Of a stretch of 16,938 bases of DNA, positions 1 to 7,069 are shown piece after piece. The notes beneath the pieces are model-generated. The model made no database searches and was not told where the DNA came from. It worked only from the letters and a program-made list of their open reading frames with translations. The stretch covers positions 1-16,938 of the forward strand of contig JBAWVW010000037.1 in the NCBI GenBank assembly GCA_037147055.1. Reading direction: 5' to 3'. The stretch is from Casp-actino8 sp037147055. Its GTDB lineage: Bacteria > Actinomycetota > Acidimicrobiia > Acidimicrobiales > Ilumatobacteraceae. Numbering within the stretch: position 1 is the stretch's first letter; the number at the start of each line of letters is the position of its first letter. Made by a program: the position numbers and the translations under genes.

Positions 1-87
1 TTGACTGTGTTGTACTTGATGAGTGATGCATCAAAGTTCATGACGGGTCAAGTACTGCGTCCAAATGGGGGAGTGTATTTCGGATGA
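1..87 (+). CDS. C-terminal end of a short-chain dehydrogenase/reductase (partial, 5' cut by window)
   Basis: The first reading frame is open from base 1 to a TGA at 85-87 and encodes 28 residues. They include SDASKFMTGQVLRPNGG, which matches the usual end of classical SDR enzymes: a helix with SDxxxF, then TGQ, then the final strand with a GG pair. The Rossmann and YxxxK parts lie outside the window, so substrate and cofactor cannot be read. The stop overlaps the ATG of the following hydrolase as ATGA, so the two are probably one operon with coupled translation. The identification rests only on this tail. The motif is specific enough that I consider an SDR likely. Confidence 0.75.
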   Translation: MTVLYLMSDASKFMTGQVLRPNGGVYFG

Positions 88-929
88 ACAATATCAATCT
101 TTGGAATTTGCCAGATCTCCAAGTGGGAAGTGATGCCGATGACTCTCTGATTGAGCGACGCCACAATTCGCGATTTGCGACACCCCTCATTGAGGGCGCT
201 GTGGTTCGTGAGGAGAGTGTCGCTGGGGTTCAATGTCTGATCGTCGGTTCTGCCCAGCCGAAGTTTTCTTATCTGCATCTACACGGTGGCGGTTTTCGCC
301 TGGGGTGGACGCGGACGTGGCTCAATTATGCCTCAGACATTGCCCTGAAGGCTGATTGCCAAGTGGTGATACCTGATTATCGCTTAGCACCCGAGCACCC
401 GTATCCAGCCGCACTCGTTGATGCTGTTGGCGTGTACACAGAAATCCAGAGTAAGGGCGAAGTATTTGTCGGGGGAGACTCAGCCGGTGGTGGTCTCGCG
501 CTCTCGTTGGCACTTGCGGCACGCGACAGTCAACATCAGATGCCTGCTGGTCTCGTACTACTCTCACCATGGTTGGATCTTGCGGCGACCGCAGCGAGCT
601 ATGAGAAAAATGCCTCCACAGACACGATGTTCTCGCGGGAGTCGGCCGAGCAGGCCGCCACTGCGTACCTTGGTACCTATGGGACAACAGATCCCTTGGC
701 CTCGCCGGCGTACGGAGACTTCTCACGAGTTCCCAAGGTAGTGATATTTGCCAGCGCATCCGAAGTTCTACTTGATGACGCTGTGAATTTTGCCGATAAG
801 GCTCGACTATCTGGCGTGGCGGTCGATCTACATGTGGTGGACAACATGCCACATATCTGGCCGGTGATCATGATTGATGCCGCAGAGACTGTGGATGCCC
901 GTCAAAAAATTATTGACTTTTTATCTTGA
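84..929 (+). CDS. Alpha/beta hydrolase of the hormone-sensitive-lipase (HSL, family IV) esterase type
   Basis: This is a probable cytoplasmic carboxylesterase of 281 residues, and no signal peptide is visible. The oxyanion-hole motif HGGGF is at residues 67-71. The nucleophile elbow GDSAGG surrounds Ser133. The catalytic His is probably His257 in the sequence MPHIW. The acid is probably Glu227 or a nearby Asp in SEVLLDD, where many HSL esterases have DPLxD. The segment DYRLAPEHPYPAA at 98-110 is typical of the family. The ATG at 84 is preceded by GGGGGAG at 67-73 and overlaps the stop of the upstream SDR by 4 bp, which suggests co-transcription. Substrate is unknown; short-chain esters or lactones are the family norm. 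The gene is intact and ends 21 bp before the convergent TrhO gene. Confidence 0.9.
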   Translation: MNNINLWNLPDLQVGSDADDSLIERRHNSRFATPLIEGAVVREESVAGVQCLIVGSAQPKFSYLHLHGGGFRLGWTRTWLNYASDIALKADCQVVIPDYRLAPEHPYPAALVDAVGVYTEIQSKGEVFVGGDSAGGGLALSLALAARDSQHQMPAGLVLLSPWLDLAATAASYEKNASTDTMFSRESAEQAATAYLGTYGTTDPLASPAYGDFSRVPKVVIFASASEVLLDDAVNFADKARLSGVAVDLHVVDNMPHIWPVIMIDAAETVDARQKIIDFLS

Positions 930-950
930 GTTCACATGCGGGTCAGAGTT

Positions 951-1841
951 TTATTTTTTGCTTGGTAGGCAGACCGCACAAAATATTTCGTCGATCTCAT
1001 TGACACAAGGCGGACAGATGAGCGTTCGCACTCGACAGGTGAGGTCGGAGCAGTTGTGGTATTCGTTTGTCGGTTGAGCGCAGATATGGCAGGTGCCGAG
1101 AACTTTTGCATCCTTGCTAAAATCGACTTTGAAGCGGTGGTCGAAAACGTATAGTGATCCTTCCCACAGTCCGCTGTCTTTATATTTTTCGCCGTATCGC
1201 ACGACACCACCATCTAGTTGATACACCTCGTTGAAGCCACGATTCTTCATCAACATTGACAACACCTCACAACGAATTCCACCTGTGCAGTAGGTGACGA
1301 TGGGGCGATTTTTGAGATGGTCATAGATGCCACTCTCCAAAACCTTGAGGAACTCGGGTGTGGTGTCCACAGAGGGCACAATGGCATTGCGGAATTTGCC
1401 GATTCGTGCTTCGTATTCATTGCGTCCGTCGAAGAACACAACCTCGTCACCTCTCTGAGCCACGAGTTCATTGACTTGCAGCGGTGATAGATGCTCTCCG
1501 CCACCGACAATTCCGTTGTCATCAACGACGATCTCGTGGGGTACTCCAAAGGTGACGATTTCGTCGCGCACACGGATCTGTAGGCGAGGGAACTCGTGAC
1601 CTTTTCCCTCTGACCATTTGTATTCCACATCACGGAATGCAGGAAAATCCTTCATCGCCCGTATGTATTTTTTGACGGCACTGAGCGGGCCCCCCAAGGT
1701 TCCGTTGATTCCATCTTTGGAAAGCAAGATTCTTCCGCGTAATCCGAGAGCCTCGCACAGAGTCTTTTGCCATAAACGAATAGCGTCGGCATCGGCGAGT
1801 GGAGTGAATTTGTAGAAGAGAATGATCTTGCCTGGGTCGAT
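951..1841 (-). CDS. trhO: tRNA uridine(34) hydroxylase, TrhO/YceA rhodanese family; start codon non-canonical or sequence error
   Basis: Members of this family hydroxylate U34 of tRNA in the cytoplasm to ho5U in an oxygen-dependent reaction. The N-terminal acylphosphatase-like part begins near KIILFYKFTPLADADAIR and includes LLSKDGINGTLGG. A rhodanese domain follows, with the loop YCTGGIRCE carrying the catalytic Cys. The C-terminus has a Cys-rich zinc-binding tail (CHIC, then CPPC and CAVC). The first ATG/GTG/TTG in frame is a TTG at 1727, inside the conserved core, which would remove about 38 conserved residues. Upstream codons stay homologous to about 1841, and an in-frame TAG stands at 1847-1845. 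ATC (1841 or 1826) or ATT (1823) are the possible starts. I give 1841, which sits 6 nt after a TAAAAT -10-like box. Function is confident; the exact start is not. Confidence 0.85.
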   Translation of the reverse strand: MDPGKIILFYKFTPLADADAIRLWQKTLCEALGLRGRILLSKDGINGTLGGPLSAVKKYIRAMKDFPAFRDVEYKWSEGKGHEFPRLQIRVRDEIVTFGVPHEIVVDDNGIVGGGEHLSPLQVNELVAQRGDEVVFFDGRNEYEARIGKFRNAIVPSVDTTPEFLKVLESGIYDHLKNRPIVTYCTGGIRCEVLSMLMKNRGFNEVYQLDGGVVRYGEKYKDSGLWEGSLYVFDHRFKVDFSKDAKVLGTCHICAQPTNEYHNCSDLTCRVRTLICPPCVNEIDEIFCAVCLPSKK

Positions 1842-1847
1842 TGCCTA

Positions 1848-1853
1848 ATTTTA
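1848..1853 (-). promoter_or_regulatory. Putative -10 box (TAAAAT) for a leaderless trhO transcript
   Basis: On the minus strand TAAAAT is followed by TAGGCA and then ATC at 1841. This is the 6-nt spacing expected between a -10 element and a transcription start at the first codon. No convincing -35 hexamer was found at 16-18 nt; TTGGAA lies 22 nt upstream. The placement is inferred. Confidence 0.35.
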
Positions 1854-1936
1854 TCGGCTAAATCATGTGGAGCGTTTCCAATTACATCGTCCTGAACGCC
1901 TTCGGATACCCTCTTCACAGCGTCAAAGGGGAAAAT

Positions 1937-3682
1937 ATGTTGCCAGACAAGTGGATTATTGATCGAACGCCCACAAAGCGTTTCCCCAGTTACACACGAG
2001 GCAATGCTGCGGATGTCTTAGCCGATCCAGTGAGTCCTTTGGGTTGGACTTTTTGCTGGGAGTCGGGAATTGTGATCGGGTGCAGAGATGGTTTTGTCAC
2101 TTTCGGAGTCTTTGATGAAAGCGATTATGGGGACCCTCCCGAAACATTTGGAAACTTCGGTGGGTACTTTTACAACTCCTTGATGCAGGCCCGGTTGATG
2201 GGTGTGCGCATGCCAGGAGCAAGTCCTGAGGCGATTGACGCGGCGTACTTTGATGATCGACCCGATGTTCCTCCCTATATTGCTGAGCCATGGCACGACA
2301 GTCCCAAGCACGCGGAATTATTGGCGGTGACTCAGGGCTACATCTTGAGCGGTGTCCCGCATCAACCTATTAATGATCAGCACGCACTCGCGCTGCGTGC
2401 GCGACGTGAGCGGCCCGATCTTGGTGTATTGAGTAATGAGGCGTTAGTGGCTCGTGCGCGCACCATGCAACCACACTTGGTGGCGATGTTTCGCGAACAT
2501 GCATGGGCAAGTTTGGGAGCGTCATTTGGTCCAGGTGGCGTTTTGGCGATCACCGATGCTCTTGGTCGCGCGGGAGACGGAGTCAGTTTGATTGGCGCTG
2601 TCGGAAATGTGGACTCAGCAAATATTGCGACACAACTTTGGGATCTTTCGCGCATTGTGCGTTCGGACGCCACGCTGAGTGCCGCTTTCGACGCCTGCTT
2701 CGCCTCTACTCAGAGCAACCTCGCGGCGATTAGTGAATTAGCACAGAGTATTTGGCACAGTGAATTCGCCGCTGCTTTAGCGACATTCATGTTTGATCAT
2801 GGTGGTCGTGCACCTAATGAATGGGACCCTGCAGCACTGAGTTATGAAACCACGCCGAGTTTGGCCTTCATCCAGATTGATCGCCTGCGACATCAGGATG
2901 ATTCGGCAGACCCGCATCTTGCGCATCAGCGCAATTCGGCTCAGCGTGAGCGACTTTTCGCCGAGATTTGTGAGGCGCTCGCGGGTGATGCTGAGACATT
3001 GGGTGCTTTTACTGCGTCCTATGTTTCAAGCAATACATGGCAAGCGCTACGCGAGCGTTGCAAGAGTAACAACATTGCCATCATTCATGAAGTGCGCATG
3101 TGTTTCAATGAGATCGGACGGCGGATGACTGAGGCGGGTTACTTAGCCAATGCGCATCTGGTTTATATGTTGTTGGAAAATGAACTTGACCAATTTCTCC
3201 GTGATCCACAATCCTTCTCGGAGACTTTGTCGGAGCGACGTGTCGTACATGAAGAACTTGCGCTATTGGATCCGCCGTACATTATTAATGGTCAGGCGCC
3301 GCCGCTATCGCAGTGGGCTCGTAAAGATGTTGCCACTGTCGCCCAAGCAAAAGTGGGTGATGTCTTACAAGGTGTGGCCTGCTCGGGCGGAATTTGTACG
3401 GGCACCGCACGGATCATTCTTGACGTCTTCAACCCAGGCGAACTGCAAGCAGGCGACATTTTGGTCACCGTGAATACAGACCCTTCGTGGACGCCACTGT
3501 TCTTGGCCTCTGGAGCTGTTGTGGTCAATCTTGGTGCGGTGGGTTCACACGCCAGCATCGTCAGTCGTGAACTCGGCATCCCGTGCGTGGCATCGGTCGC
3601 CGATGCAACCTGGCGCATCCCCAATGGAGCCAATATTACGGTTGATGGCTTCACGGGAACGATCACGATCAATTCGTTGTAA
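1937..3682 (+). CDS. PEP-utilising enzyme mobile-domain protein without ATP-grasp (phosphotransferase subunit-like)
   Basis: The protein has 581 residues. Its N-terminus (FPSYTRGNAADVLADPVSPLGW) resembles the start of the substrate-binding middle domain of rifampin-phosphotransferase and PEP-synthase-like proteins. Its last about 85 residues form the swivelling phosphohistidine domain: AGDILVTVNTDPSWTPLF, then GSHAS with the phosphoryl-carrying His538, then RELGIPCV. The ATP-grasp domain that normally phosphorylates this His is absent. Phenylphosphate synthase is a known case of a dikinase split this way into a His-domain subunit and a separate ATP-binding subunit. The start at 1937 is chosen for its Shine-Dalgarno AAAGGGG at 1925-1931; the 24 codons upstream of it look non-coding. 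A serine hydrolase gene follows after 22 bp. Substrate unknown. Confidence 0.85.
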   Translation: MLPDKWIIDRTPTKRFPSYTRGNAADVLADPVSPLGWTFCWESGIVIGCRDGFVTFGVFDESDYGDPPETFGNFGGYFYNSLMQARLMGVRMPGASPEAIDAAYFDDRPDVPPYIAEPWHDSPKHAELLAVTQGYILSGVPHQPINDQHALALRARRERPDLGVLSNEALVARARTMQPHLVAMFREHAWASLGASFGPGGVLAITDALGRAGDGVSLIGAVGNVDSANIATQLWDLSRIVRSDATLSAAFDACFASTQSNLAAISELAQSIWHSEFAAALATFMFDHGGRAPNEWDPAALSYETTPSLAFIQIDRLRHQDDSADPHLAHQRNSAQRERLFAEICEALAGDAETLGAFTASYVSSNTWQALRERCKSNNIAIIHEVRMCFNEIGRRMTEAGYLANAHLVYMLLENELDQFLRDPQSFSETLSERRVVHEELALLDPPYIINGQAPPLSQWARKDVATVAQAKVGDVLQGVACSGGICTGTARIILDVFNPGELQAGDILVTVNTDPSWTPLFLASGAVVVNLGAVGSHASIVSRELGIPCVASVADATWRIPNGANITVDGFTGTITINSL

Positions 3683-3704
3683 GTCATACACAAGGAGACC
3701 CAAA

Positions 3705-4841
3705 ATGATTGCAGTTCATGGTTATGTGAAGAATGGTTTTGAAGCAGTGCGTGATGCTTTCGCTGGAAACTTCAAGACTGACTTTGAGGTTGGTGCCAGC
3801 GTGGCGGTGATGCACAAGGGCGAAATGGTCGTAGATATCTGGGCGGGGCACACAGATCTTGAGCGCACCCAGCCATGGAATGAAGACACCTTGATCAACG
3901 TGTGGTCAACCACGAAGACGCAGATGTTTCTCTGTGTGTTGATTCTTGCCAATGATGGCCTGCTCAGTCTTGATGACCCCGTAGCCAAGTTCTGGCCAGA
4001 GTTCGCGGCACATGGCAAGGATGGGGTTCTTGTGCGCCATCTCATGTCTCACACATCTGGTCTGTCGGGTTGGGACGAGTCGATCAAGGTTGAAGATCTC
4101 TATGACCATGAGAAATGCGCTGGTCTACTAGCGGCTCAGGCACCGTGGTGGGAACCTGGCACGAAGTCTGGTTATCACGCCATGACTCAAGGCTATTTGC
4201 TTGGAGAATTGGTGAAACGGGTGACTGGAATCAGCCTTGGCAATTTCTTTCGCACCCGTGTTGCCGAGCCCTTGAATGCCGATTTTCATATTGGCACACC
4301 TGCGTCAGTTGATGAGCGAGTAGCGAAGGTCATTCCTGCCGAGCAAGTTCTTCCAGCGAATATCAAACCTGAAAGTATTTTTGCGCGGACGATGTTGAAT
4401 CCAGTGATGGACGCTCGTTTTTCTTGGACCCCAGAGTGGCGCCGCTGTGAAAGTCCCGCGGCAAATGGTCACGGGAACGCTCGCTCAGTGGCGTTAACGC
4501 AGAGCATCATCTCTCACGGAGGAGCATTGAATGGTCAGCGCTTTATTTCGCCTGAGATGATTGAGCGAATTTTCGAAGTACAGGCTGATGGCGTTGATCT
4601 AGTTCTCGGGTCACCTAGCAAAATCGGCATTGGTTATGGCCTCACTAGTAAGCACACGCCCGTGAGCTCTAATCCTCGATCCTGTTTCTGGGGTGGTTGG
4701 GGAGGTTCCTTGTGCGTGAATGATCTTGATGCGCAGATGACTTTTGCCTATGTCATGAATCGTATGGGCAATGGAACAGTGGGGGATATGCGCGCTGCTG
4801 GCCCGCTTATAGCCACGCACATGGCTATCGCTGCGCTGTAA
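3705..4841 (+). CDS. Serine hydrolase, class C beta-lactamase fold (EstB/family VIII esterase-like)
   Basis: This 378-residue protein is probably an esterase or amidase of the beta-lactamase/CubicO group and is likely cytoplasmic, since no signal peptide is visible. The nucleophile motif SxxK is S68-T-T-K71. The second motif is Y157-H-A, replacing YxN. Near the C-terminus GGWGGS takes the place of the third motif (KTG), as in family VIII esterases. HLMSHTSGLSGW at about 112-123 is a typical family signature. The ATG at 3705 is chosen for its AAGGAG at 3692-3697, 7 nt upstream; the frame is open a further 62 codons upstream, but that stretch overlaps the end of the preceding gene and looks non-coding. 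The gene starts 22 bp after the PEP-utilising-domain gene, so the two form an operon. It converges on the FAD oxidase with 29 bp between them. Confidence 0.9.
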   Translation: MIAVHGYVKNGFEAVRDAFAGNFKTDFEVGASVAVMHKGEMVVDIWAGHTDLERTQPWNEDTLINVWSTTKTQMFLCVLILANDGLLSLDDPVAKFWPEFAAHGKDGVLVRHLMSHTSGLSGWDESIKVEDLYDHEKCAGLLAAQAPWWEPGTKSGYHAMTQGYLLGELVKRVTGISLGNFFRTRVAEPLNADFHIGTPASVDERVAKVIPAEQVLPANIKPESIFARTMLNPVMDARFSWTPEWRRCESPAANGHGNARSVALTQSIISHGGALNGQRFISPEMIERIFEVQADGVDLVLGSPSKIGIGYGLTSKHTPVSSNPRSCFWGGWGGSLCVNDLDAQMTFAYVMNRMGNGTVGDMRAAGPLIATHMAIAAL

Positions 4842-4870
4842 AATCGCAGAGCACAATTGTTCGTTGGCTG

Positions 4871-6178
4871 TCAGTCGCCGAAAACTTGTTGTGTATACGA
4901 ATTGGCGAACGTTCGCCGAGGATCAAGTTTGTGGCGAACTGCCAAGAATTCATTCCATTGCGGATATAACTGCGACAGTTCACGATGAGTGAGTGAGTGC
5001 ATCTTGCCCCAGTGTGGGCGCCCCTGATAATCGGACATGATGTTCGCGACATCGTTGAAGTACGCAGTGTGGTCCATGCCCTTGAACATGTGGACAGCAA
5101 TGTATGCGGTAGGGCGCGCAGTAGCGGTGGACAGTGCAAGATCATCTTTGGCGGTGAAGCGTACTTCAACTGGAAAACTGATGTTGTATTTCTTTGTCTC
5201 AATGACCTGTCGAACCCGGTTTAATGCTTCGCCACAGAATTCACGGGGAATGGCGTATTCCATCTCGACGAACTTGACAATGCGTTTGCTGGAGAAAATG
5301 CGGTAACTGTCGTTGACGGTGGTGGTTTGTCCCGTTGATGGTAGAGCGGTCGCAAGACGCGGAATCATCTGTGGACGTAGCCGACCAAGGGTACAAACGG
5401 CACCAAAAGCGTAATTCTCCAAAAGTGTTTTGGAGTACCAGTGTTTGATTTTGCTCAAAGTTTGCAGAGGCTCAGTTGTGCGATTGTTGGTCTTGGTGAG
5501 TGCCCACTTGGTATGGGGAATCCAAAAGAACTCAAAGTGGTCGTTACTTTCCACCAGTTGATCCAGATTCTCAATCAAGGCATCTAATTTTTGAGCACCT
5601 TCAACGGCTTTCAATCGAAACGCTGGAACAACTTTGAGATTGACCTGCGAAATCAGACCTAGGGCGCCGACTCCAACGGCTGCAAATTTCAAGAGATCAG
5701 AATTCTCTTTCTCGTTGATTTCTAAAATATTCCCATCACCAGTTACCAAACGCATGCCACTCACTTGAGCGGCTAGTCCTGGGAGATTGCGACCAGTACC
5801 GTGTGTCGATGTCGATATTGCGCCACTGATTGTTTGGTAGGCGATATCGCCAAGATTCGGCATCGCTAAACCCAACTCGGCGAGTTGTTCATTGAGATCA
5901 GAGATATACATCCCAGCCTGCACGGTGACTGTGTTCGTTTGGCGGTCAACATCAAGCATTTTATTGAGGCGCCCCATCGTGATGAGATGCCCTGTCGTCG
6001 TGGCTGTTGAAGTAAAACTGTGTCCCGCACCGACCGCTTTGACGGTGTGGCCCGCGCGTGAGGCACGGGCGACAATGTCCGCGAGATCTGACTCCCCAGC
6101 GGGCTCATTGATGCGCAGTGGCGTCGATTTCTGGTTCCCCGCCCAGTTTGTCCACGTTCCAGATCGGATGGCGCTCAC
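4871..6178 (-). CDS. FAD-dependent sugar-1,4-lactone oxidase-type flavoprotein (ALO/GULO family)
   Basis: This 435-residue protein matches the vanillyl-alcohol-oxidase-fold group that oxidises aldono-1,4-lactones or related alcohols. The FAD-binding PCMH domain comes first. It has VGAGHSF with His53, which aligns with the His that carries covalent FAD in animal gulonolactone oxidase, and GAISTSTHGTG for FAD phosphate binding. The C-terminal ALO domain has the family motif HWGK (in HWGKMHSLT). Length fits bacterial gulonolactone/arabinonolactone oxidases. The start is GTG at 6178, and GTGA (6178-6175) contains the TGA of the upstream SDR gene, so translation is almost certainly coupled. Whether it is an oxidase or a dehydrogenase, and the true substrate, cannot be read. 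Pairing with an SDR suggests consecutive oxidation of a sugar- or polyol-like compound. Confidence 0.88.
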   Translation of the reverse strand: MSAIRSGTWTNWAGNQKSTPLRINEPAGESDLADIVARASRAGHTVKAVGAGHSFTSTATTTGHLITMGRLNKMLDVDRQTNTVTVQAGMYISDLNEQLAELGLAMPNLGDIAYQTISGAISTSTHGTGRNLPGLAAQVSGMRLVTGDGNILEINEKENSDLLKFAAVGVGALGLISQVNLKVVPAFRLKAVEGAQKLDALIENLDQLVESNDHFEFFWIPHTKWALTKTNNRTTEPLQTLSKIKHWYSKTLLENYAFGAVCTLGRLRPQMIPRLATALPSTGQTTTVNDSYRIFSSKRIVKFVEMEYAIPREFCGEALNRVRQVIETKKYNISFPVEVRFTAKDDLALSTATARPTAYIAVHMFKGMDHTAYFNDVANIMSDYQGRPHWGKMHSLTHRELSQLYPQWNEFLAVRHKLDPRRTFANSYTQQVFGD

Positions 6179-7005
6179 GGAAATGGACCGCCGGTCAAGG
6201 CTTGAGGTGAGATGCCCATTTCAGCTAGTAAGGCTTGGCTGTAAGCGACACGACCTGTGAGTCGCTTGGGTTGCCCAGAGCAGAGTTCTAAGGCCGCCTG
6301 AGCGATGACTTCTTCGGACTCAATGACGAAACCTTCCAAGAGGTCATGTGCTCCAGCACCAGGAGTGATGACATTGTCCCAAGGGGCCAAGGTATTGACC
6401 GCAATATTGTCGGCGTACAATTCAGCAGCCATGCCAAGGGAGACTCTTTCAAGTGCTGCCTTGCAGAGCCCATAGACCGAAGAATTGCCAGTGGCGAACC
6501 AGGCTTCAAAGGGAGGCCCGACAGGCTTCACGGCGGCGCGTGAGGAGATATTTAAAATCCAGCCTGAGCCCCGCTGACGCATATCAGGAATGACTTGCTG
6601 AGCAAGATCGATTGCGCCCCATACTTGAGTTTCAATCATTAACTTGAAACGCTTTTCGGGGAATGAGTCAATAGGCAAAAGAAAAGTCACTGCGGCATTG
6701 TTGACCAAGATGTCAATGGGACCAAGTTCCGCGTGTACATCATCAATAAGTTTTTTACGGTCATCAGCGCTTGAGAGGTCAGCCTTGAATGGCGCTGCTT
6801 GACCACCGTTGGACGTAATCATTTCGACGGTGTCACGCAATGTGCCTTCGTAACGCGGATCTGGATCCAGGGTGCGCGCCATACACGCCACTGTGGCTCC
6901 CTCGGAGGCTAAGCGACGGGCAATTGCGGCACCGATACCGCGGCTTGCTCCAGTGACGAGAGCAATCTTCCCGTCAAGACGATGACCGTCAATCTTGTCT
7001 TGCAT
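6175..7005 (-). CDS. Short-chain dehydrogenase/reductase (classical SDR)
   Basis: This is an NAD(P)-dependent alcohol/ketone oxidoreductase of 276 residues. The cofactor motif TGASRGIG is at 18-25, the NNAA motif at 102-105, the active Ser in NISS at 152-155, and the catalytic pair Y178-x3-K182 in YGLCK. Arg22 after the second glycine-loop position and the MAR after the second strand (residues 42-44) favour NADP(H), though this is a guess. The C-terminus runs about 20 residues past the usual SDR end (YSQALLAEMG). GGGAGG-like SD (GGGAGG, 7015-7010) lies 4 nt before the ATG. The gene is first of a two-gene operon with the lactone-oxidase-type flavoprotein and overlaps it by 4 bp. It is divergent from the VOC gene across a dyad. 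Confidence 0.9.
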   Translation of the reverse strand: MQDKIDGHRLDGKIALVTGASRGIGAAIARRLASEGATVACMARTLDPDPRYEGTLRDTVEMITSNGGQAAPFKADLSSADDRKKLIDDVHAELGPIDILVNNAAVTFLLPIDSFPEKRFKLMIETQVWGAIDLAQQVIPDMRQRGSGWILNISSRAAVKPVGPPFEAWFATGNSSVYGLCKAALERVSLGMAAELYADNIAVNTLAPWDNVITPGAGAHDLLEGFVIESEEVIAQAALELCSGQPKRLTGRVAYSQALLAEMGISPQALTGGPFP

Positions 7006-7024
7006 TGTGCCTCCCAGTGATTTT

Positions 7025-7060
7025 CAATACTCGCAGGTTAGGGGATGGGTTGGAGTATTG
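7025..7060. promoter_or_regulatory. Perfect 8+8 bp inverted repeat in a divergent promoter region (possible operator)
   Basis: CAATACTC at 7025-7032 and its exact reverse complement GAGTATTG at 7053-7060 flank a 20-nt spacer, between the divergent SDR/oxidase operon and the VOC gene. Each arm contains a -10-like core reading outward: TATTGT (7056-7061) on the plus strand and TATTGA (7029-7024) on the minus strand. It could be an operator for a dimeric regulator or two symmetric promoter elements. No regulator gene is present in the window. Confidence 0.45.
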
Positions 7061-7069
7061 TTCACACTT

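Noticed and set aside
1652..1918. Minus-strand open frame overlapping the trhO start, considered as evidence for a frameshift restoring a normal start
   Set aside because: Its upstream residues do not resemble TrhO N-termini, which in the actinobacterial type begin close to KIILFY. A non-canonical start or a base error explains the data more simply.
1865..1936. Upstream extension of the PEP-utilising-domain protein by 24 codons from an ATG at 1865
   Set aside because: The extension has no family resemblance, and the ATG at 1937 has a well-placed AAAGGGG. The region is better explained as the divergent promoter shared with trhO.
3519..3704. Open frame giving the serine hydrolase a 62-residue N-terminal extension
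   Set aside because: It lies inside the preceding gene in another frame and is rich in Arg/Ser without family similarity. The ATG at 3705 has AAGGAG 7 nt upstream and begins the homologous part.
4853..4860. Palindrome ACAATTGT between convergent genes, considered as an operator or terminator core
   Set aside because: Eight bases only, located between two 3' ends where an operator is not expected, and with no T-run.
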